A stretch of 64,000 bases of DNA from Polymorphobacter megasporae (GCF_018982885.2 NZ_CP081848.1:806001-870000); one strand, 5' to 3'. Counted from the stretch's first letter, positions 40,211 through 50,735 are shown. Translations and numbers: made by a program. Notes: generated by a model not told the origin, from the sequence alone.

Positions 40211-41935
40211 TTACGAGCAGGTGAAGCTCGCAGCCTTCTCCACATCTCCGGTCCCGTCGTATCGCGCGACCTTGGGGAAGGCACAGAGCGGCCGCGTTCG
40301 TCCGGGCCACGGCGAGCGCGGGTTGGCCGTCGCGATCAGGCTCTCGGGTGCCTTGGCATGCTCGACCCACGCGACCACGGCGCCGAACGCGTCATAGCCG
40401 TCGGTTGCCGGGCCGCCCTGGCAATGCCCCATGCCGGGCACGGGGAAGACCCGCACGAAGCCCGCCGCGCCGCCACCGTCGCGCTGGTCGACCTCTTTAT
40501 ACCACGCGATCGTGTCCTCGACCGAGAAGACCGGATCGGACACGCCTTGCGGTACGACGAGCTTGCCGCCGCGCTTCTGGAACGCCGACAGGTCGGCCGA
40601 GCGCGACCCGATGTCCTGCCACGCCGAACGCGTGAAGCCGTCGCCGGTCGCGTAGATCTTGGCAGCTTCGGCGTTCATGTCGGCGTGCAGCAAATAGTCG
40701 AGCTTCGCCTGATTATCCTCAGGCAGTGCGGTCGGCGGCGTCGTAAACACTGCGCCGAGTGAGGGACTGCCCATCGCGACATTGATCGAGGGCACTGGCC
40801 CGGCTCCCGTCTTCCACACCCGCCAGCCGTCGTCGCCCCAGCCCGCATCCCAGTAGAAACCCGAATAGATCGGCTTGCCCTTCGGATCGCGCGCGCCATC
40901 GTGGATTTTGCGGAGTGCGGTGAGTTGCGCCGGTGTCAGGCACGAGTCCTGCTTATCTCCAGCACAGGTGATCTTCGCCAACTCGGGCAGCACGCGCTCG
41001 GAGGTGCAGCGGGTATAATCGGCGATGATCCCATCGACTACGCCGTCGGCCTTGTCGCATGCCGCGAGCACGGCCCGACGGACGAGCTGCCCGTCAGCGG
41101 CGGAGAAAGTCCCGGCCAACGATGCCAGCGTCACCGGCTCGCCCTTTGCCCGCACGACACCAGCCAGCGCCTGCGTGTCCCAAGCCTCGGCCAGCGCCGC
41201 CCGCGGCAGTGCGAAGCCGGGGGCAGCCGCCACGATCCCGTCGAACAGGTCGGGATAGCGCGTCGCCAGCATCATCCCCTCCTGCCCGCCCTTCGAGCAG
41301 CCGACGAAATAGCTCTTCTGCGGCGGGCGCTGGTAGAAGGCGGCGACGAGCGCCTTTGCCGCTTCGACCGTGGGGCGGAGCGACGTGCCGCCGTAATCGG
41401 CGCGCGCCTGCGGATCGAGACCGAACGCCGAGACGCCCCCGCGCGCCGGGACGGTGTTGGTCGCATTGTCGTGTCCCGAATCCTGCGACATGACAGCATA
41501 GCCTTGGACCAGCGCGGGCGCGGCCCCGCCACTGAGGCGTCCGATCGCGTCGCCGAGCTCGCCGTTGGTGCCGCCACCGCCCTGCATGAAGAACTTGCCG
41601 TTCCAGCTATCGGGCAGGCGCAGGTGGAAGCGGATCGCATAATGCTGGCCGTCGACGCCGGTGCGTTCGTGCATCGTCGCGATCACGTCGCAATGCGCCG
41701 GAAGCTCGAGCGCGGGCATCGGCGGGACTCCGGGCGGCAGCCGCGGGGCCGGCGCCGCCTCTGCGCCATGCCCCACCGCGCTGATGATCCGCGTCGTCGG
41801 ATCGGGCCAGGCAACCCGGCCGGATTGTGCGAGCATGGCGCAGCGATCCGCCGGTTCTGCCGCTTGGGCGGATCCGGCGAGAGAAGTCGCCAGTACCGAA
41901 CCGGCGACGAGGAGCATCGCCTTAATCTTGGGCAT
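40211..41935 (-). CDS. Tannase / feruloyl esterase family protein 2
   Basis: 574 residues, signal peptide ending SAQAA. The nucleophile elbow is FVGCSKGGQEGMM, the acid in VPQGVSDPVF and the His in PVPGMGHCQGGPA, again with the CS/HC disulfide arrangement of tannases. The lid carries ADYTRCTSERVLPELAKITC with further Cys. It is 60 residues longer than tannase 1, mostly in the lid, so substrate range may differ. It follows receptor 4 by two bases on the minus strand. Confidence 0.9.
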   Translation of the reverse strand: MPKIKAMLLVAGSVLATSLAGSAQAAEPADRCAMLAQSGRVAWPDPTTRIISAVGHGAEAAPAPRLPPGVPPMPALELPAHCDVIATMHERTGVDGQHYAIRFHLRLPDSWNGKFFMQGGGGTNGELGDAIGRLSGGAAPALVQGYAVMSQDSGHDNATNTVPARGGVSAFGLDPQARADYGGTSLRPTVEAAKALVAAFYQRPPQKSYFVGCSKGGQEGMMLATRYPDLFDGIVAAAPGFALPRAALAEAWDTQALAGVVRAKGEPVTLASLAGTFSAADGQLVRRAVLAACDKADGVVDGIIADYTRCTSERVLPELAKITCAGDKQDSCLTPAQLTALRKIHDGARDPKGKPIYSGFYWDAGWGDDGWRVWKTGAGPVPSINVAMGSPSLGAVFTTPPTALPEDNQAKLDYLLHADMNAEAAKIYATGDGFTRSAWQDIGSRSADLSAFQKRGGKLVVPQGVSDPVFSVEDTIAWYKEVDQRDGGGAAGFVRVFPVPGMGHCQGGPATDGYDAFGAVVAWVEHAKAPESLIATANPRSPWPGRTRPLCAFPKVARYDGTGDVEKAASFTCS

Positions 41936-41937
41936 AA

Positions 41938-44181
41938 TCAGAACCTCACCGCGACGCGGACACCATATTCGCGCGGCGGCCCGTAAAACTGGTTATTCCC
42001 GGTGATGCCACTGACATAGGTCTTGTTCGTTAGGTTCGTGCCGTATCCTTCAAGCGTCCACTTCTTGACGCGCAAAGTCACGAGCGCCGACAGCAGCCCG
42101 CGCGAGCGCAATGTGTCGAACTGTTGAGTGTAGAAATATCCGGCGTACTGCGAACCGACAAAGGCATAGTTGAGTCGCGGAGTCAGGCTTACGCCGTCCT
42201 TGATCGCGATCTCGTAGTCGATGCCGACGTTGTAGCTCCACTTCGGCGAGAACAGGTTCGGCCCGCCGCCGGCCTGCTGGAAATAGGGCCCGTAGTTGGT
42301 GCAACCGGCGGTCGGGATCGCCCCGCACTGCGGCCCGAGCGTCGTTCCCGGCGGAATCAGCCGCGAATTGACTGCGGTCAGGCTGCCGAGCTTCGAATGA
42401 ACATAGGCGAAGCCCGCATCGACATCGAACCCGGCATATTTAGCCTGGACCTGTCCCTCGACGCCGTAGATTTTCGCGCTCGCGACATTGACCACGCCGC
42501 TCTGGCCGGTGCTGGTGTCGACGAAATCAAACTGGAAGTCGTTGTAATTCATGTAAAACGCGCCGAGCTGGGTCCGCAGATGCTTGTCGAGCATCGTCGA
42601 CTTCCAGCCGGTTTCGTAATCCCAAACGGTCTCCGGTCTGAACTGCGAGACCGACGAGTTTGCCCCGCCGGGCTTGTAGCCGCGCGCGACGAAGGCATAG
42701 ACGAGATTGTCGTCGTCGACCTGGAAGTTGACGTTGGCCTTGCCGGTGAGGCGGCCGTCCTTGTGGTTGCTCCCAAGGTTAGCCACCGTCAGTCCGCCCG
42801 GGCCGAAGATCGTGCCATAGCCGATCGCGACCCCGCCATCCTGCGTCACCGCGTAATGCGAATAGCGCGCGCCGAGCTGGAACTCGACCCGGTCGGTGAT
42901 CTTGTACCCCGCCTGCGCGAACGCACCGACGGTCGTCTTGTAGTCGTTGATGACGATGTGGGTCGGATCGACCGGAGCACCGGTGTGATTTAGGATGCGG
43001 ACGTTGATAATGTTGTGCTGGAAATAACCGCCGAGGATCCAGTTGAAGCGGCCCGTCGTCGGTGACAGCAGGTTGATCTCCTGCGACACCTCGCGTTCGC
43101 GGACGAACTGGTCCTCGGTTTGGGCCGGCGTCGCCGCCGTATTTAGCGCCGTGCCGTCGGTATCGTAGAGGTTGGTGACCCGCTTGCTGGTGTACCCTGT
43201 CATCGAGCGGATGGTGATGCCGTCAGCGAGTTGGTACCGCAGCTCGAGATCGGCGAGAAAGCCACGCTCGTAGTTCGAGGTCGGCGCATCGTAGTCGAGC
43301 GTGCGGATGTCACCGATCGCACCGGCACCGTACGGCGTTCCCGGCAACGGACGATAGGCATAGCCCCCGGTCTGCTTGTCGATCCACTCGACATGGCCGA
43401 GCGCGTGCAGGTTTCCCGGAGTCCACAGCACGCCGAGGCGTCCCGCCTTCTCGTCAAGGCGATTCGGGTGATTGTGGTACGTACCGATGTCGTTGAAATA
43501 GCTGTCGTGGCGCTCGTAGTTCCCCGCCGCGCGGATCGCGAGGTTGTCGGTCAGCGGCACGTTGACCGCGCCCTGCGCCGCAGCGCTGCTGTAGTTGCCG
43601 AGCGCGCCTTGGAGGAAGCCGCCGACCCGGTCCAGTTCGGGCGCCGCCGAATTGATGAAAATCGCGCCGCCGGTCGAGTTCGATCCGACCAGGGTCCCTT
43701 GCGGCCCGCGCAGCACTTCGATGCTGCCGATGTCGTAGAAACTCGATGTCGTCAGCAGGGGCGGCTGGAAGACGCCGTTAATGTAGACCGCGACGCCGTT
43801 CGCCACCGCGGGCGATCCGCTCGCGATGCCGATGCCGCGAATGTTGACCGACTGGGTCAGGCCGGCGTCGACCACCGACAGCGACGGCGCGGCGAACTGG
43901 AGGTCCGAGATCCGGGTAACCGCCTTCTCCTCGAGCTGGCTCCCCGACAACGCAGTCGCTGCAATCGGGACGTTCTGGAGGTTCTCGGTGCGCCGCTGGG
44001 CAGTGACGGTGATTTCGGCGAGGCCTCCCGATTCAGCCGCCGTACTCACTGGCGTCGCGCTTCCCGCCGGGCTCGGCTCGGCTCCCAGGGGCGCAGCGGT
44101 TCCGGCGGATTGACCCCAGGCGGCCACCGGCGCGGCGGCAATCAACAGGAAAGCGGTCGACTCGAACAGGCGTTGGCGCAT
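41938..44181 (-). CDS. TonB-dependent receptor 4 (tannase-linked)
   Basis: 747 residues. Signal peptide ending AAWGQS, TonB-box-like AEITVTAQRR, plug with VNIRGIGIASGSPAVANGV and IEVLRGPQGTLVGSNSTGGAIF, barrel ending YGVRVAVRF. It belongs to a different receptor subgroup from receptor 3 (shorter, VTAQRR type), although both are paired with a tannase. Only two bases separate it from the downstream tannase, so they form one operon. Likely imports an aromatic ester or its product. Confidence 0.92.
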   Translation of the reverse strand: MRQRLFESTAFLLIAAAPVAAWGQSAGTAAPLGAEPSPAGSATPVSTAAESGGLAEITVTAQRRTENLQNVPIAATALSGSQLEEKAVTRISDLQFAAPSLSVVDAGLTQSVNIRGIGIASGSPAVANGVAVYINGVFQPPLLTTSSFYDIGSIEVLRGPQGTLVGSNSTGGAIFINSAAPELDRVGGFLQGALGNYSSAAAQGAVNVPLTDNLAIRAAGNYERHDSYFNDIGTYHNHPNRLDEKAGRLGVLWTPGNLHALGHVEWIDKQTGGYAYRPLPGTPYGAGAIGDIRTLDYDAPTSNYERGFLADLELRYQLADGITIRSMTGYTSKRVTNLYDTDGTALNTAATPAQTEDQFVREREVSQEINLLSPTTGRFNWILGGYFQHNIINVRILNHTGAPVDPTHIVINDYKTTVGAFAQAGYKITDRVEFQLGARYSHYAVTQDGGVAIGYGTIFGPGGLTVANLGSNHKDGRLTGKANVNFQVDDDNLVYAFVARGYKPGGANSSVSQFRPETVWDYETGWKSTMLDKHLRTQLGAFYMNYNDFQFDFVDTSTGQSGVVNVASAKIYGVEGQVQAKYAGFDVDAGFAYVHSKLGSLTAVNSRLIPPGTTLGPQCGAIPTAGCTNYGPYFQQAGGGPNLFSPKWSYNVGIDYEIAIKDGVSLTPRLNYAFVGSQYAGYFYTQQFDTLRSRGLLSALVTLRVKKWTLEGYGTNLTNKTYVSGITGNNQFYGPPREYGVRVAVRF

Positions 44182-44205
44182 CGCAAGATCTCCCCAAAAT
44201 CAAAA

Positions 44206-44223
44206 GCATCAAAGTAAAGATGC
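44206..44223. repeat. Inverted repeat upstream of receptor 4
   Basis: GCATC (44206-44210) and GATGC (44219-44223) form an exact dyad around AAAGTAAA, 24 bases before the receptor start codon. The 232-base gap 44182-44413 holds nothing else I can identify. A repressor site is possible. Confidence 0.3.
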
Positions 44224-44413
44224 CGGGGGAGCCTCGGTGCCGGAGTCGTCGGCCGCTGAAATCGCCCCCTGCCGCCAGGCTTTTGCCTATTCGTTGACGT
44301 CAGGATAACGCGCCGAAAAGACGTCGGCAATGGATTGTTTTCGGACATAGCTTTTGTGTCGCAGGCCGGGGCGATCACTGCTCAAAGTTCGTCGCGAGGC
44401 CCGCGGCGGCCGT

Positions 44414-45313
44414 CTACAGCTCGCCTCGTGCTTGCGCCTCGATGGCAAGAGCCACCGCCCCGAGCACGCCCGACCGATCACCGAGTGCGGGGGGAACCAA
44501 TAGGCTGGCGAGCGCTGCAGGGTCATCGAGATCGGGCAGATAGCCCGCGAGTTGGCGGGAAAGGCGCGCTTGCAGGTGGGCAAACACGTGCGGGTTCTGA
44601 CCGACACCGCCGCCGAGGACAATGCGCTGCGGTGCAACGACGTAACACAGCGTCGCCGCCAGCTGCGCGAGGTAATCGGCGATCAGCTCCCAGACCGGAT
44701 GATCGGGCGAAACGTCAGCACCCGGTCGACCCATCCGCTGCTCGATCGCCGGGCCGCTGATCAGCCCTTCGAGGCAGTCACCATGGAACGGGCAGATACC
44801 GGGAAAGGGGTCGATAGCCGGGTCGCGCCGGACCAACAGGTGTCCAGCCTCGGGGTGGAGGCGGCCGTGAACCGGGCGACCCGCGACCATGATCCCAACC
44901 CCGACTCCCGTCCCGACCGTAACATAGGCGTAGTCCCGCATTCCGCGGCACGAACCCCATGTTCCTTCGCCGAGCGCCGCGCCCGCGACATCGGTATCGA
45001 GCGCAATAGGCAGCCCCAGCGCCCGCAGCGGTGCGAGCAGATCGGTCCCCGACCAGCCGGGCTTGGGCGTTCGCAGCATATGGCCGTAGTCGGGCGCGGC
45101 AGGGTCGACACGCAATGGCCCGAAACTCGCGACGCCGATCGCGTCGACGCCTGCTGAGTCAATTTCCCGGGCGACCAAGTCTGCAATTGCAGAGAGCGTC
45201 TGCTCCGGGGTCGTGGTCGCGATTCGCACCGGCGGACTCAGGTCGTCCGGACCGCTTCCGAAGGCGACGAAGACCTTGGTCCCGCCGATTTCGACGCCTG
45301 CGTATCGGCTCAT
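44414..45313 (-). CDS. ROK-family fructokinase
   Basis: 299 residues from ATG 45313, overlapping the amylosucrase stop (ATGA). ATP-binding start [15 protein letters not shown], catalytic Asp in [22 protein letters not shown], and the zinc-binding segment HPEAGHLL...[10 protein letters not shown] in the form seen in bacterial fructokinases of the ROK family rather than in glucokinases or NagC. It phosphorylates the fructose released by the amylosucrase encoded just before it. Last gene of the receptor 5 - amylosucrase - kinase operon. Confidence 0.88.
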   Translation of the reverse strand: MSRYAGVEIGGTKVFVAFGSGPDDLSPPVRIATTTPEQTLSAIADLVAREIDSAGVDAIGVASFGPLRVDPAAPDYGHMLRTPKPGWSGTDLLAPLRALGLPIALDTDVAGAALGEGTWGSCRGMRDYAYVTVGTGVGVGIMVAGRPVHGRLHPEAGHLLVRRDPAIDPFPGICPFHGDCLEGLISGPAIEQRMGRPGADVSPDHPVWELIADYLAQLAATLCYVVAPQRIVLGGGVGQNPHVFAHLQARLSRQLAGYLPDLDDPAALASLLVPPALGDRSGVLGAVALAIEAQARGEL

Positions 45314-47079
45314 TGATCGGCGAGCCGCCACAGGACCTCGAACGGCGCAAGGTCGACCGGACCCGCCGGGATCACCCGATTTGTCAGCACATCGAATCCC
45401 GGTCCATCCCAGCCTCGCGGACACCGCACTGTCTGCGCCTCCGCCGACAAATTGGCGAGGCAAAGGAACCGGCGCCCATCGTCGCGGGCAAAGCCGAGGA
45501 CAGCTGCGCAATCGAGCACAAGCGGCACCGCCCGGCCTGCGACGCCGAGCGCGTTCAGCGCGCGCGCCGCCGCACCGTAAATGCGAATTGCATCGCGCAT
45601 TTGTCCTTCCGGAGAATCAGTCGGCGACGCCCGGCTCCAGTCCATCTCCGGTCGCTGGAGCCATCGGCCTTCGTGGCATCGCGCAGGATCGTCGCGGTAA
45701 GTCACGTCGTTGCCGAGCGCGACCTCGTCGCCCATGTAGATCATCGGCCAGCCGTCGAGCGCGTGGATCGTCGCGTACAGTAGCTTGAGCCGCGCGAGGG
45801 CCTCGCCCTGATCGACATCGGGGCGCCCCAGCCCAACCAGCGCCGCCGCCATTCCGTTGGTCGATGGCACCCCGCCCGGCACGGTCTGAAACGCCTGTCC
45901 CCCCGAAAAACCGTTGCCGCCGTAAAAGTCCGACCAGCGCTGCAGGTCGGCTGGCGACGCATGTCCCGCGAGCGCGTTCCAGATCAAATCGTCGTGGCAG
46001 CGAATGTAATTGAGCCATGCCGCGTGGTTCGGCCGCTCCGCCGCTGCAGCGATCATCGTCCGCGCGATCATCGCGTCCTGATCGGCCAGCGCTCCCCACA
46101 AGGCGGTCATCACGCCGTTATTGTACGCGAGGTCGCTCCCTCTGGCGTCACCTTCGCCGAAGAACGGCATCACGTCCTCGGGGCTCTCGATTGCTTCGGT
46201 GAGCAGGACGACGCTCGGCGCCGCGATATCGAGCGCAGCGCGGAAGGCGGCGACGATTGCGTAGGCTTCGGGCTGGTTGCGGCAGGTGGTGCCCGCGCGC
46301 TTCCACAGGAACGGCGCGCTATCGAGGCGGAAGCCCTGCACCCCGCGGTTCGCGTGGAACAGCAGCACATCGAGCATCTCGAGGAAGACCTCGGGGTTGG
46401 CGTAGTTCAGGTCCCATTGATACGGATAGAATGTCGTCCACACCCAGCCCGCCATCGCGGCGTCATAGGTGAAGTTGCCCGGTGCGGTGTCGGGGAAGAC
46501 GTCGATCAAAGTCGCCTCCCATCCGGCAACGTCCTCAGCGTCGATTACATGATAGTAAGCGCGATAATGCGGATAACCCGCGCGCGCGCGCTTTGCCCAG
46601 TCGTGTTCGCGGGCGGTGTGGTTGCAGACGATATCGAGGACCAGCCCCATGTCGCGTCGGCGCAGCTCGGTCGACAGGCGTTCGAGCGCGGCAAGATCGC
46701 CAAGTCGGGGCTCGACTTCGCGATAGTCGGCGACCGCGAAGCCACCGTCGCTCTCGCCCGGTCGCGCCTTGAGCAGGGGAAGCGGATGCAGCCAGCGGAT
46801 GCCGAGCGACTGGAGATAGTCGAGCCGGTCGACAACACCATCGAGCGTCCCGGCAAATTGGTCGACATAGAAGGCGTACACGGTCTCGCCCGATCGCGCC
46901 GTCCAGCCGATGTCGGCCGAGCGGCGGTGATCGAGTGCCTTGAGGTCGGCACGGCGACTGGCGACCGCGCGACCGAGCAGGTCGTTTGCCTTCGCGAACA
47001 CTATACCCGCGTTGTCCCCGTAAATTCGATCGAGGCAGGTCGCGAGGGCTTGGCGCGCGCGATCGGTATCCCTTTCCAT
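45310..47079 (-). CDS. Amylosucrase (GH13)
   Basis: 589 residues from ATG 47079; an in-frame TTG at 47139 would add 20 residues. Splits sucrose to fructose while transferring glucose to an alpha-1,4-glucan, or hydrolyses it. The catalytic triad is seen as Asp in GFRLDSAPF, Glu in LLTEAIESP and Asp in RCHDDLIW. The two sucrose-specificity residues of Neisseria amylosucrase are also kept: the Asp in ESDGGFAV and the Arg in GRWLQRP, separating it from other GH13 enzymes. No signal peptide, so cytosolic, which requires sucrose import. Confidence 0.9.
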   Translation of the reverse strand: MERDTDRARQALATCLDRIYGDNAGIVFAKANDLLGRAVASRRADLKALDHRRSADIGWTARSGETVYAFYVDQFAGTLDGVVDRLDYLQSLGIRWLHPLPLLKARPGESDGGFAVADYREVEPRLGDLAALERLSTELRRRDMGLVLDIVCNHTAREHDWAKRARAGYPHYRAYYHVIDAEDVAGWEATLIDVFPDTAPGNFTYDAAMAGWVWTTFYPYQWDLNYANPEVFLEMLDVLLFHANRGVQGFRLDSAPFLWKRAGTTCRNQPEAYAIVAAFRAALDIAAPSVVLLTEAIESPEDVMPFFGEGDARGSDLAYNNGVMTALWGALADQDAMIARTMIAAAAERPNHAAWLNYIRCHDDLIWNALAGHASPADLQRWSDFYGGNGFSGGQAFQTVPGGVPSTNGMAAALVGLGRPDVDQGEALARLKLLYATIHALDGWPMIYMGDEVALGNDVTYRDDPARCHEGRWLQRPEMDWSRASPTDSPEGQMRDAIRIYGAAARALNALGVAGRAVPLVLDCAAVLGFARDDGRRFLCLANLSAEAQTVRCPRGWDGPGFDVLTNRVIPAGPVDLAPFEVLWRLADQ

Positions 47080-47199
47080 GATGTCTTCGGATACCCCGGT
47101 CAGTTGGTCGTGCAGGCGCGCTCGAGCCGGCAGATGCAATCGGTTGTCGATAAACTCAAGCGGGCTGGGCCAGGGATGCGTCTCGATCCGACCGGACGC

Positions 47200-47225
47200 G
47201 GCGGGCTCGCGTCATCGAGCCCGCC
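47200..47225 (-). terminator. Stem-loop between receptor 5 and amylosucrase
   Basis: A perfect 9-bp GC-rich stem: 47200-47208 pairs with 47217-47225 around an 8-base loop, just after the receptor stop (47233) and before the amylosucrase start. There is no U-tract on the minus strand. As with the hairpin after receptor 1, partial termination or 3'-end protection of the receptor message is the likely role. Confidence 0.55.
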
Positions 47226-47232
47226 CTGTCTG

Positions 47233-49452
47233 TCACGTGTTGAGGCGGAACGTCAGCCCAACCGTCCGCGGGCGCGGTCCGGCGAGCAGCGTCGGCCCGT
47301 TGGCCGAGGTCGGTCCGCGATAGTCGGACAGGTTGTCGGCAAACACGCGAACTTCGTAACGGTCGAAGCTGACGCCGACGCTGGCCGAATACAGCTGATA
47401 CGGGTTGACCGAGACGACCGTCGCGTCGCCGTTGCGCGCACGACCGACCGCCGTCGCCGATGCAGTCGCGAACATGTCGTAATCGCCGATCTTGCGGTCG
47501 TAGGTCGCGTCGGTCCGAAAGTTGAACGGCGGTGTATAGAACAGCCGCGAGCCATTGGTGATGCGCGTGTTCGCCGCCGTGAACGCCGGGATGACCTTGG
47601 TGAACTTCGAGTCGTTGACGTTGCCGATCGCCGACAGCGTCAGCCCCTTGAGCGGGGTCTTCCACGTTGCCTCGAGATCGATGCCCTGGCTCTTGCCGTC
47701 ACCGAGATTGGCGAACGCCGCGAGCCCGATCGATGTGTTGAACGCGCTTTGGATGTTCGTGTACTTGATGTCGTAGGCGCTGACGGCGAGACGGAGCTGA
47801 CCGTCTAACAACGTCCCCTTCGTCCCGATTTCGAGGTTCCGCAGCCGGTCGGGGCTAAGCGAAAGCCCGCTCGGGACGCCATCGGCGGTCACCGCGCTCG
47901 CCTGTGCCTGCGACTGGAGGATGCCGCTGCGGAAGCCCGTGCCGGCGTTAAAGAAAACCGTCCATTGCTTGCTCGGGTAATACGCAAGGTTCGCGCGCCA
48001 TGTTACCGCATCGGGGTTGGCGTTGGTCAGGACGTGAACGCCATTCGTCAGCGAATCTGCTTTCCGCGTGTCGTTGAAATAGCGGATTCCGACGAGGGGG
48101 ACGAGCTTACCGTCGAACAATTCGTAGCTGACTTCGGAGAAGACGGCTTCGTTTTCGGTCTTGGTCTGGGTGTCGCCGTTTAGAACGAGGCCCGGGAAGT
48201 TGAGGTTGAACGACGCGAGCCCGGTGGCGTTCTGGTAGAACACCCCGGCGACCCCGTGGAACGGTCCGCTGCCCGACGTCGCGACGCGGAATTCGTTGAC
48301 GAAGCTATCGGCATTGCCGCCGTTCGTCAGCGTCCCGATCCCGAGCGGTGCGCCGAGATTGAGGCCGACCGCGAAGCCGCCGGGCAGTGATTTCTGATAC
48401 GACGTCGCGTTGGTCAGCGTGAACTCACCGACCTGCCGCGTGATCGTGCCCGAGAAATATTCGGCGTGTCGCCGATCATAACCGACGACATTACCCTGAT
48501 ACGATGCGTACGGCGGGCTCACCGAGTTGAAGACGCTGAGATAGTCCTCGTCGGTGCTGAAATACCAGGCACGGAGCCGAACGGTCGTGACGGCATCGGG
48601 CTGCCACAGCAGGACCGCCTGCAGGTCCTTCGCAACGACGTCGTTGGCATCGCGCTTCGTCGGGGTGCCCGTCGGCGCACCGGGATAGACGTCGACATAG
48701 CCGGCGCGATAGTCGTAGCCGCCGCTGACCCGCAGCGCGAGGCTGCCGGGGACGATCGGCACCGAAATCGCGGCGGCACCGCGATAGTTGATCTGATGCG
48801 TATCGTTCGTCGTCGAGACTTCGGCTTCACCCGCCTCGGTAATCTTGTTGAGATCGGGGTTTTTGGTGTGGAAGATGATCGTGCCCGCCGACGAGCCCTG
48901 GCCGTAGAGCGTACCCTGCGGGCCGCGCAGAACCTCGACGCGGTCGATATCGAAATACTGGAGTGGCGGGGCGCTCTGGTTGTTGGGGACGCCGAACGGC
49001 GTGTCGTCGAGGTAGTATCCGACGAGCCCGTCGCCGATCGGACCGCCGGCGCCTGAACCGCGGATCGAGAAGATCCGGTAGCCCGCACCGATTTCCTGCG
49101 TCTCGGCGGCGCCCGGAATGAGCGAGATCAGGTCGCCGCCGTCGCGGATGTTACGCTCCTTAAGCGTGGCGCCGGAAAATGCCTGGATCGCGATCGGTAC
49201 GCGGTCGAGCTTCGTCGCACCCGACTTCAGCGCGGTAACGACGATCTCACCCATGTCTTCATTCGACGCTGCGGCTGTCTGGGGCACCCCCGGCGCGGCG
49301 GCTGGCGTTTGCACGACGGTATCCTGCGCGGCGGCAACGGCCGGGAGGCAGGCAAGCGCCATACCCGCGCTGGTCAGCAGCAGACGGCTGCGCACAGCGG
49401 CGAACGAGCGACCGCGCGGCGCATCTATGGTCAAATTTGCTGATGTGTTCAT
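47233..49452 (-). CDS. TonB-dependent receptor 5 (sucrose/sugar-ester regulon)
   Basis: 739 residues from ATG 49452 (GGGGAG 8 bases upstream; a TTG two codons earlier is less likely). Signal peptide ending AAAQD, GEIVVTALKSG at the plug start, FSIRGSGAGGPIGDG, VEVLRGPQGTLYGQGSSAG, barrel ending VGLTFRLNT. A LacI-type palindrome lies 33 bases upstream. It precedes amylosucrase and fructokinase on one transcript, so its cargo should contain sucrose or a sucrose-like unit. Confidence 0.92.
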   Translation of the reverse strand: MNTSANLTIDAPRGRSFAAVRSRLLLTSAGMALACLPAVAAAQDTVVQTPAAAPGVPQTAAASNEDMGEIVVTALKSGATKLDRVPIAIQAFSGATLKERNIRDGGDLISLIPGAAETQEIGAGYRIFSIRGSGAGGPIGDGLVGYYLDDTPFGVPNNQSAPPLQYFDIDRVEVLRGPQGTLYGQGSSAGTIIFHTKNPDLNKITEAGEAEVSTTNDTHQINYRGAAAISVPIVPGSLALRVSGGYDYRAGYVDVYPGAPTGTPTKRDANDVVAKDLQAVLLWQPDAVTTVRLRAWYFSTDEDYLSVFNSVSPPYASYQGNVVGYDRRHAEYFSGTITRQVGEFTLTNATSYQKSLPGGFAVGLNLGAPLGIGTLTNGGNADSFVNEFRVATSGSGPFHGVAGVFYQNATGLASFNLNFPGLVLNGDTQTKTENEAVFSEVSYELFDGKLVPLVGIRYFNDTRKADSLTNGVHVLTNANPDAVTWRANLAYYPSKQWTVFFNAGTGFRSGILQSQAQASAVTADGVPSGLSLSPDRLRNLEIGTKGTLLDGQLRLAVSAYDIKYTNIQSAFNTSIGLAAFANLGDGKSQGIDLEATWKTPLKGLTLSAIGNVNDSKFTKVIPAFTAANTRITNGSRLFYTPPFNFRTDATYDRKIGDYDMFATASATAVGRARNGDATVVSVNPYQLYSASVGVSFDRYEVRVFADNLSDYRGPTSANGPTLLAGPRPRTVGLTFRLNT

Positions 49453-49484
49453 TCTCAAACTCCCCTGTTTATCGATCGCTTTTC

Positions 49485-49498
49485 TGCAATCGTTTGCA
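49485..49498. promoter_or_regulatory. LacI-family operator before receptor 5 operon
   Basis: TGCAATCGTTTGCA, fully palindromic except for the T/T pair beside the centre. It is the exact reverse complement of the site at 50736-50749. Its position, 33 bases before the start codon, suits repression. Confidence 0.7.
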
Positions 49499-49569
49499 CG
49501 TCGCTATCACGAGTGTCGTGCTCGTGCAATCCGGTTCGCGCCGCAGCTACCGTTGGCGAAAATGTCGCG

Positions 49570-50646
49570 CTAGGCCGTCGCGAATGCAGCGCGGAGCGCG
49601 CTCTTCCATGCCCCCGTGAACTCAATCGCGACACGCGCGGCGGGGGCGATGAAGTCGAAGCCGTGATAGGCTCCCGGCGTAACGCGGAGCTGGACGGGCA
49701 CCCCCGCCGCCGCGAGGCGCTGGGCGTAGGTGATGTCTTCGTCGCAGAACAAGTCGATTGCGCCGACGCCGATGAATGCCGGAGGAAGCCCGACGAGATC
49801 GGTGACGCGCGCCGGCACCGCGCCGTAAGCCGGCGTCACGGCCCCCGCCGGCTGCCCGAGGAAACTCGACCAGCCATAGCGGTTGCCCGCCTCGTTCCAC
49901 CCGATCGTGCCGATGAACGGCGGCACGCGGCGGGTGCTGCCGGTGCGGTCGTCGAGCATCGGGTAGATCAGCACCTGGTAGCGCAGCGGGACCTGCCCGC
50001 GATCGCGCGCGGCGATTGCCACCATCGCCGCGAGGCCGCCGCCCGCGCTTTCGCCCATGACCGCGATCCGCGAGCGATCGACCCCAAGCGCCGCCGCATT
50101 GGCATGCAGCCACGCCAGCGCAGCGTAGCAATCCTCCATCGGACCGGGAAAGTGCGTCTCGGGCGACAGCCGGTACTCGACCTCGACGACGACGCAATCG
50201 AGTTCGGCGGCGAGCTTCTGCGACGCGACGACCGCGTCCGCGGCGCGACCGAGGATCATGCCGCCCCCGTGAATATGCACCACGGCCGGACGCGGTGCGC
50301 CGCCGGGCCGCGCGCCGATCACCATGATCGGCACGTCGGGCTGGCCCTTCGTCCCCGCGACCGAGCGGCGTTCGACCGCGGCGGCCGGAGCGGGCAACGG
50401 CATGGGCGGCGGCGGGATATTCGCGCGAATTGCCCGTAGCCCCTCGTCAGTCCAGTGCAACGGCAGCGGGCGCGCCATCACTAGCCGCGCGCCCGCGCGC
50501 AGTTCGGGATCGACGCGATCGAGCGACGGGCCGGCGGCTCCCGATGCGAGCACCGAACCGGCCGGGGACGCCGCTGCGGCCATCGCCGGCACGATAAGGC
50601 CCGACGTCATCAGGCCGAACTGAAAGCTCCGCCGCGTGAGGTCCAT
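49570..50646 (-). CDS. Tat-exported HSL-type esterase A
   Basis: 358 residues. A twin-arginine leader (LTRRSFQFG) precedes an alpha/beta hydrolase of the hormone-sensitive-lipase family: oxyanion HIHGGGM, nucleophile elbow GESAGGG, acid in GAIDLFCDED and His in GAYHGFDF. It is closely similar along its whole length to esterase B at 55291, so the two are paralogues. Periplasmic hydrolysis of short-chain or aromatic acyl esters is the usual role. It is divergent from the next hydrolase, with a LacI operator in the gap. Confidence 0.87.
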   Translation of the reverse strand: MDLTRRSFQFGLMTSGLIVPAMAAAASPAGSVLASGAAGPSLDRVDPELRAGARLVMARPLPLHWTDEGLRAIRANIPPPPMPLPAPAAAVERRSVAGTKGQPDVPIMVIGARPGGAPRPAVVHIHGGGMILGRAADAVVASQKLAAELDCVVVEVEYRLSPETHFPGPMEDCYAALAWLHANAAALGVDRSRIAVMGESAGGGLAAMVAIAARDRGQVPLRYQVLIYPMLDDRTGSTRRVPPFIGTIGWNEAGNRYGWSSFLGQPAGAVTPAYGAVPARVTDLVGLPPAFIGVGAIDLFCDEDITYAQRLAAAGVPVQLRVTPGAYHGFDFIAPAARVAIEFTGAWKSALRAAFATA

Positions 50647-50735
50647 CTCTCATCCTTCCCATCCAGCGTCTGCGCGCGCTTCGCCGTCAGACTGCGGCTC
50701 CGGCAAGGATTTGCAAGGAGATTCACGCATGATCT

